Assembly (NCBI GenBank): GCA_001839685.1
Contig: MLAK01000722.1
Coordinates: 5,469 to 69,468 of the forward strand
Length of the DNA: 64,000 nucleotides
Direction of reading: 5' to 3'
From: Tritrichomonas foetus
Lineage: Eukaryota; Parabasalia; Tritrichomonadida; Tritrichomonadidae
The position numbers were made by a program, and so were the translations under genes. Shown piece by piece: positions 58,597 through 64,000 of the stretch. Every line of letters starts with the position of its first letter. Within the stretch, counting starts at the first letter, position 1. Below the pieces are notes generated by a model. It saw nothing but the letters and a program-made list of their open reading frames with translations, did not search any database and was not told the DNA's origin.

Positions 58597-58651
58597 GAAA
58601 TGTTTCATTAAAAAGAAATGTTTCATTAAAAAGAAATGCTTCATTAAAAAA
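58597..58651. repeat. 18-bp tandem repeat, three copies
   Basis: Unit gaaatgtttcattaaaaa starting at 58597, 58615 and 58633, the third with a t-to-c change and one extra a. It lies in the 250-bp spacer between two convergent genes. The minus strand reads it as a six-residue repeat in a short frame that has no other support. Confidence 0.9.
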
Positions 58652-58758
58652 GAAAATCATTTTTTGTAATAGAATAAATTGAAAAAATAAAAAGATGTAA
58701 TATATAAATCGAATTAATAATTTTACATATAATACAACCACTAAAATTTTCATAGATG

Positions 58759-61700
58759 TTAATGTGATAAGCGTGAAATCAAAGTCAGACAAATATTTCT
58801 CTCATTTGATGAAGATGTCATTTGTGCAAGTTTTTCGTTAAATGCAGGTAAATGTTTCTTAAGGATTTCTTTTCCTTCTTCAAAAGTTGAAATATTTTCG
58901 AGAATTTGGTAAATCTTTTGTGTATAATCTGAATCAATAAAGGGAAGTAATTGTTGAATGATCGGTTTAATAAAGTCTGAATCTTCAATATTATCACACG
59001 ATTCATAAGCCGTGGTTACTCTAAAAATGACATCGATTGATTTTCTTTGAAGCCTGGGATTCGAAACTTGTTGAAGGACTTTATCAAGATGAAGTGCAAC
59101 TTTTTTAGCAGCTTTAGGATTAATCGAAATATTTGATAAGAATGACAAAACTAAATAATTCAAATTTTCATCATTTCCAATAATTTCAACGATGCCTGTA
59201 ATAGATTTAACTAATGATTTAGAATTGGGGTCTTGTTTAGATTGTGATGCAAGAATCATTAACACCAATTGTTGTAATTCTGGATTACTTAACATTTTAG
59301 TTATTTTCTTCAACAACTTATTATTTTCAAGAAATTCGGCTCCATCAAAAGAAAGTGAAAACATACCAGCCAAACTCAAAGCGTATTGGCATATTTTGGG
59401 GTTGTTCGATGAAAGTGATTTCTTGAAATAATCAATTACAGGATCAATTAAGATTTGTGCTATTTCATTTTCCATTGAAGGAACTATTGCAGATAAACAA
59501 GCAGATGCCATCATTACAAAATCATTATTTGAACTTGATAAACATTTAATTATCGGTTTACATAATATTCCATATCTAGCATTCTTTTCAGACGTTGAAA
59601 CAATTGCATGAGTTAATCGAAGTGAAAAGCCAAGAACAGATTGATCTTCACATTCAAGATAAGTTGCAAATGTATTCAATGCTTCAATGTTATCAACAAA
59701 TAGTTGATTAAATATTGGGTTTTTAACTAAATATGATAAAACGATCAGTGGTTGAATGAAATCTTCTGCTTCGTGATTAAAATTGGGAAAATTATTTATA
59801 TAGTTTTTAACAAATATTTCAGTTGGTTCTGATCTACTTAATATTTTATTTATGAGCCTAAAAGAATGCGAAACAACATGTTTATCTTTGACTAAACATA
59901 ATGATATGAAATTATTTGCGGCATTAAAAGTTGCCATGGATCGAAGTGGTACATCAAGTGAAGCTAAAAGCTCACACAATCGAATTAAAATGCCAAGAAA
60001 ATCAGTAATTGTGTCTGCTTTAAGATTCACAATTAAGCAAGGAATGATAGGAACCAATGATGTTTCTTTATCGAATTTTTCCATTTCAACAATTTTTGAA
60101 AGAAGTTTTGTAACATTTTTTCTCGTTTGAAAATCAGAAGATAAAAGAAAAACTGACATAGCTTTAAAATAATCCATAGTGAATACGATTGGATTAATTA
60201 AAAATAAAGCATCAATAACATTAACAAAATTTAAACATTTGGATGATCCATGATTCTTAAATAATTTCATTAAGAGCGGTAAAATATTCATTTTTTCGAA
60301 GATTTCATCGGTTGTACCATCCATTAACGCTGAATTTATTAAATTCACTAAAGATTTAAAAAAGCTTTCGGATTCAAATTGATCAATGCATAATCGCAAA
60401 CTTGTTTCAAAAGTTGGTTTCGTTACAATACTGATAACTTCAGATCTCACAAGTATATTTGATATGATTTCTTTTAATACTAAAGGATTGGAATCGAGTT
60501 GATCAATTAAATGTGCAATATCTTCATTTGTATGAGATTCTTCGACAACAACTTGGAAATTTTCGGAATAAGTCTTAACTGGACCATTGCTTGTTCCTAA
60601 AAATGCAATTTGGCCGCTTTCCAAAGCGGAAACAATTGCCGAAAAATCAGGTCTTTCCGCAGGATCTTTAGACCAACAAACTTCAATCAATTTTGCAAGT
60701 TTTGGTGGACAATTTTGAGGAATTAAAAGGCGACAGTTGGAATCAGTAACTTCATGTGCAATGACAAGAGGTGAAAGACCACGGAAAGGAACTTCATGTG
60801 TTAAAATCTCCCATAAAACAATACCATATGAATAAACATCAACTTTTTGGTCATATTTATCACTTATCATCATCTCTGGAGCTGTCCAAGGTGTTATTTG
60901 TTGATAACTACATGATCCATCTTTAATTTCAGCTATTCTTTTAAGGGTGTTAAAGTCAGCAATATAAGGATAGTCATCAGCATCAAGCAAAATTGAAGAA
61001 GAATTTAAATTGCAATGAATATAACCTTTCTTATGAAGAAAAGCCATTCCATGTGCTATACCTAATGCTATAACTGTTTTTTTAGATGGATCTAATGGTC
61101 GCTCGTGATCATGGAGACGATTAGTTAATGAACCGCCTGCCATATAATTAGTAATTAGGGTAAGTGGGGTTGTTGATGAAAATCCAACAAGTGGCAAAAT
61201 TGCTGGGCATTTTAATGATGATAAAGTTGAGATTTCATTTTTAAAATAATTAATTTCATTCACACTTGGTGATTTATTATTCATAACTTTAATAGCCACA
61301 ATTTTTCCAGAATCTACATTATAGCCAGAATAAACTACTGAATATATTCCATGATTGATTGCTTTAATTTTGCGATAATTTTGGAGATCAATTTCATGGA
61401 CGAGAAATTCAGATAGCATCTGTTTAATGTCTTCCTGAGTGGGAATTTTTATCACCGTAGCAATTTGCGAATAAGATTGGGCAAGAATTTCTTCGATTTC
61501 AGATATCTTATCAATTCTCGCAATATCCTGGGTTTTTGATTCAAGGCTCAAATTTGAAAGCCGCTGATGTAATGTTTGATAATCTTCATATTCGTTTATC
61601 TTATTTTCCTCTTCGTTAATTTCTAATATATAGCCGCATAAATTTAAAGCAGCAGAATGCTCGTTGAAATCATTTTGTAAGGATTCCAATGTTTCTGTGA

Positions 61701-62013
61701 TAATGTTTAAAGGATTTTTCAAAACGTAAGCAACAAAATTCATTTCTGTGAGATTATCAATCAGAGATCGAATATCACTGAGAATTGAAGTCAACCGGCG
61801 AAAATGATTTTCTTCTGATAAGGAGGCGACTCTTCGATCATTATCAATTACCTGCAAACCCTTAGAAAACTCGATTAATTGTTTCGAAAAAGATTCAATT
61901 TTTTCTTTGTGCGCAAAAATAAAACGGCTATGACTTGAAATTTGGAGTACATCAACTTTGATATTCTGAATCCATTGGTTAAGCGTGATACCAATAGATG
62001 GTGTGCCTGACAT
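58759..62013 (-). CDS. TKL-type pseudokinase with C-terminal helical repeats (1084 aa)
   Basis: An N-terminal helical region (~1-210) precedes a kinase domain (~215-465) of the tyrosine-kinase-like group common in trichomonads: VAIKVM with Lys242, MAGGSLTNRL hinge/helix D, GIAHGMAFLHKKGYIH, TAPEMM, VDVYSYGIVLWEILTHEVPF and WSKDPAERPDF. Two catalytic elements are lost: HRD is HCN (333-335), so the catalytic Asp is Asn335, and DFG is DFN (353-355). The lysine and the DFx aspartate remain, so ATP binding is possible but phosphotransfer is unlikely. Residues ~490-1075 are armadillo/HEAT-like helices. The combination of dead kinase and helical scaffold suggests an adaptor. The frame is intact and the rest of the domain is well conserved, which argues for function rather than decay. 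Confidence 0.9.
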   Translation of the reverse strand: MSGTPSIGITLNQWIQNIKVDVLQISSHSRFIFAHKEKIESFSKQLIEFSKGLQVIDNDRRVASLSEENHFRRLTSILSDIRSLIDNLTEMNFVAYVLKNPLNIITETLESLQNDFNEHSAALNLCGYILEINEEENKINEYEDYQTLHQRLSNLSLESKTQDIARIDKISEIEEILAQSYSQIATVIKIPTQEDIKQMLSEFLVHEIDLQNYRKIKAINHGIYSVVYSGYNVDSGKIVAIKVMNNKSPSVNEINYFKNEISTLSSLKCPAILPLVGFSSTTPLTLITNYMAGGSLTNRLHDHERPLDPSKKTVIALGIAHGMAFLHKKGYIHCNLNSSSILLDADDYPYIADFNTLKRIAEIKDGSCSYQQITPWTAPEMMISDKYDQKVDVYSYGIVLWEILTHEVPFRGLSPLVIAHEVTDSNCRLLIPQNCPPKLAKLIEVCWSKDPAERPDFSAIVSALESGQIAFLGTSNGPVKTYSENFQVVVEESHTNEDIAHLIDQLDSNPLVLKEIISNILVRSEVISIVTKPTFETSLRLCIDQFESESFFKSLVNLINSALMDGTTDEIFEKMNILPLLMKLFKNHGSSKCLNFVNVIDALFLINPIVFTMDYFKAMSVFLLSSDFQTRKNVTKLLSKIVEMEKFDKETSLVPIIPCLIVNLKADTITDFLGILIRLCELLASLDVPLRSMATFNAANNFISLCLVKDKHVVSHSFRLINKILSRSEPTEIFVKNYINNFPNFNHEAEDFIQPLIVLSYLVKNPIFNQLFVDNIEALNTFATYLECEDQSVLGFSLRLTHAIVSTSEKNARYGILCKPIIKCLSSSNNDFVMMASACLSAIVPSMENEIAQILIDPVIDYFKKSLSSNNPKICQYALSLAGMFSLSFDGAEFLENNKLLKKITKMLSNPELQQLVLMILASQSKQDPNSKSLVKSITGIVEIIGNDENLNYLVLSFLSNISINPKAAKKVALHLDKVLQQVSNPRLQRKSIDVIFRVTTAYESCDNIEDSDFIKPIIQQLLPFIDSDYTQKIYQILENISTFEEGKEILKKHLPAFNEKLAQMTSSSNERNICLTLISRLSH

Positions 62014-62643
62014 TGTGGTATAATTCTCACAAATATAACCGTTTTCATCTGAAATAAATCATTCAACTTTTGAATATTTTCTGAATGTTTGAATCAAATT
62101 CAAAGAAAGAGTAATTGCTCATAATGAATTATTTCTTAAGAAATTCTTTGTTGAAATACTCTTAAAAAGTCAAAAAGTCAGGCCGCATAAAATAAACTCA
62201 AAATAAAAAGTTAAACGTGAATACTCATTGATCATTTTCCAAGTCAAAAAATGATTGTTTGTTCATTTTAATATGGTGACGAACAATGAAATTTGTATGA
62301 AAATAAGGATTTATGTGAATTTAATTAGAAAGAACCTCAAGAACTAGTTTTTATGATATCAACCATAATCTATATTCTGTCTTCTAATGATAATTGATAT
62401 ATACAAAATATAATTTCCTTATGTCTGGTATTATCTGACACTAATAAACAGATGTAGTTTTTCGTCATTATTCAGAGAAATGATCATTTGACGAATTTTG
62501 CCACATTTTTTTGTATTTCTCATTGGTCATTCATTTAACTTTTTAGGTGCTATTTTGGTCATAGTTGTAAAATTAGTTCTTCACAAAATAGCTGTAAACT
62601 ATTGAAAAAATACAAGGGAGATTTTGCAAGACCAAAATCAACA
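62014..62643. other. Divergent intergenic region
   Basis: 630 bases between the pseudokinase and exportin genes. TCACA at 62581-62585 (A+1 at 62583, 61 bases before the exportin ATG) is a weak initiator candidate. No gene or repeat seen. Confidence 0.45.
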
Positions 62644-64000
62644 ATGGCAACACCAGATCAACAAATTCTTGAACTGGATGCACTTTTAAATCAAAATGTA
62701 CAGCAAGGAATAGTTCAAGTCACGAATTTGATTTCAATGCCAAACGGACTGTCCTACGTTCCAATTATTTTCAATTTAGCCAAAAATCAATACTTAGTTT
62801 CAGCCGCTATCAAAATTTTAGATAACCACATCAAAACTAACTGGGCTGCTTTATCGCAAAGTGACAGAGAAGAATTTCGAGGCTTCGTAACAACCTCGAT
62901 AAGCAATTGTCCAGATAATCCTGGAATTAAATCTCAATTATATGAAGTTCTTGTTCAAATTGCAATCAGGTCATACCCAGAAGAATGGCCTGGATATATC
63001 GATGATGTTATTGATTCTTTGGAATTTATCCAATTTTCATATTTTCTTGATGCTTTGGAATCATCACCAATAAACATTCTGCCATCCCAACGAAAAGCAG
63101 CTATCATACAATCCCTTGTTGCGAATTCTCAAAGCATTTCCCAGGCTTTAATTTCAAATTATCAAATATCTGATGATGCTCTACGCAAATTCATCAAATA
63201 TCTTAAATGGGATGTATTAAGTAAAGTCAACACTAACTGTATCATTTTCACTCAAGATCCACTTGCCTTTGGTCCACTCTGCTCGGTTTTATTAATTGAT
63301 GAACTTCCTGAAGATTTCATTCATGCTTCATTCAATACAATCTCACAATTAGAGGTAACTGATGCTTCTTTGTTTGTGAGAGTTGTTCCTGTCCTTCAAA
63401 AGTATCTCAGCATTCTTGAACAAGAACAATATTTTCCTGCACTGAATAATGTTCATATGAAACTTTTGGAAATTGACTTTATGGAACTTTTACATTACTG
63501 GGAACCCTTTGTTGTTACAATTTTTGCACAATTCCAAAAATCTGGTGGAATAGCACCACGTTTTAATTTGCATTTTCAAGTTCTTTCGAAAATTCGCGAA
63601 TATGTAATTTTTCATATGATTCAACCACCCAACTTCATCATTCCTGAAGTGACTCCACCAACAAATGATCAATCACAAAGAGATAATTATAATGATATGC
63701 GATCAATTATCTTAAGCTTTATTACAATGACACCAAAAGAGGTTTTAGAAGCCTTTCAAACAGGACTTCAATTTTTGCGAACAAATTACGACGAAAACGG
63801 ATTTCTATCAATTATTTGGGCACTTGGATGTATTTCAGGAGCAACTAATTCACAACTTGAATCCATCTTCGTAGTTGAATCCATGAAATTCGTTTTAGAA
63901 ATCTTTAAAAAGCCAAATATAAATAAGCCTGTTGTTGCATCTTCATTCCTCTTCCTTGCATCTGCCTACGCACGCGCACAAAAACTTACACCTCAATTCA
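62644..64000 (+). CDS. XPO1: Exportin-1/CRM1-like nuclear export receptor, 5' part
   Basis: The ATG at 62644 opens a frame with no stop through the window end (452 complete codons), so the gene is truncated by the window. The product starts MATPDQQILELDALLNQNVQ and resembles CRM1: ILDNHIKTNWAAL (ILENVIKTRWKIL in animals), LVQIAIRSYPEEWPGYIDDVI (LVQILKQEWPKHWPTFISDIV), then near residue 390 IIWALGCISGA (LCWAIGSISGA), followed by VVASSFLFLASAYARA (IIASNIMYIVGQYPRF). CRM1 carries leucine-rich-signal cargo out of the nucleus with Ran-GTP. The stretch before the WALGCISGA block is about 140 residues shorter than in animals. The position of the leptomycin-reactive cysteine is isoleucine. Confidence 0.82.
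   Translation, partial: MATPDQQILELDALLNQNVQQGIVQVTNLISMPNGLSYVPIIFNLAKNQYLVSAAIKILDNHIKTNWAALSQSDREEFRGFVTTSISNCPDNPGIKSQLYEVLVQIAIRSYPEEWPGYIDDVIDSLEFIQFSYFLDALESSPINILPSQRKAAIIQSLVANSQSISQALISNYQISDDALRKFIKYLKWDVLSKVNTNCIIFTQDPLAFGPLCSVLLIDELPEDFIHASFNTISQLEVTDASLFVRVVPVLQKYLSILEQEQYFPALNNVHMKLLEIDFMELLHYWEPFVVTIFAQFQKSGGIAPRFNLHFQVLSKIREYVIFHMIQPPNFIIPEVTPPTNDQSQRDNYNDMRSIILSFITMTPKEVLEAFQTGLQFLRTNYDENGFLSIIWALGCISGATNSQLESIFVVESMKFVLEIFKKPNINKPVVASSFLFLASAYARAQKLTPQF

Noticed and set aside
58589..58792. Short minus-strand frame with repeated FLFNET peptide
   Set aside because: It arises from the 18-bp tandem repeat and overlaps the 3' end of the pseudokinase gene.
1..64000. tRNA, rRNA or other structured RNA genes
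   Set aside because: Reading both strands for T-loop (GGTTCRAATCC-like) and rRNA-like blocks gave no convincing candidate; a covariance search could not be run.

Overview
The window looks like a parabasalid (trichomonad) protist nuclear genome, most likely a Tritrichomonas-type species. The evidence is strong AT richness; long reading frames that are nearly all intronless; short spacers; initiator-like TCA-pyrimidine-(T/A) motifs a few tens of bases upstream of several start codons; typical trichomonad families (giant membrane-anchored cyclase with PAS domain, TKL-type kinase-like proteins, non-uniform ankyrin proteins); and a mariner element with 28-bp terminal inverted repeats. Genes are monocistronic and lie on both strands. 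No operons, CRISPR arrays, tRNA or rRNA genes were seen. Several reading frames run open to TTG or GTG codons; in those cases I placed the start at the first in-frame ATG.

Layout. 1-3.8 kb: an 18-bp tandem repeat, then two minus-strand kinase-like genes, one broken by an in-frame TAG. 3.8-6.4 kb: gene-poor DNA with a decayed transposase-like relic. 6.4-11 kb: a divergent pair of coiled-coil proteins, one carrying a candidate centrosomin CM1 motif. 11.1-12.5 kb: serine palmitoyltransferase LCB2. 12.9-16.8 kb: a near-perfect inverted duplication of a GH32 beta-fructosidase gene. 17.0-20.4 kb: Nup155-family nucleoporin. 21.0-25.6 kb: RNA polymerase III largest subunit. 25.7-27.0 kb: an apparently intact mariner. 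27.3-36 kb: a coiled-coil protein, a degenerate cyclase-like membrane protein, a possible TRAPP-related protein and Erv46. 36.1-42.8 kb: a giant USP deubiquitinase. 43.0-47.5 kb: an adenylyl cyclase-like membrane protein with altered catalytic residues. 48.0-49.2 kb: a MUS81-like protein lacking its nuclease motif. 49.5-57.1 kb: two ankyrin proteins flanking a hypothetical gene, PP2A B56 and a membrane protein. 57.6-62.0 kb: a coiled-coil protein and a TKL pseudokinase with helical repeats. 62.6-64 kb: the 5' part of an exportin-1 gene that runs off the window.

The most unusual signal is the second ankyrin gene (55848-57106). Its frame is broken five times by T-rich segments of 19, 19, 65, 46 and 21 nt. 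Each starts with GTT after a complete codon, and removing all five leaves six pieces that are each a multiple of three and read as one continuous 362-residue ankyrin protein. Four of the five sit at the loop between ankyrin repeats. They look like a non-canonical class of tiny introns (no GTAYGT 5' site, no AG 3' end), two of them apparently built from tandem units of about 20-24 nt. A second theme is loss of catalytic residues in signalling or nuclease folds: kinase-like proteins without HRD/DFG, a cyclase without transition-state residues, a collapsed cyclase domain, and MUS81 without ERKxxxD.
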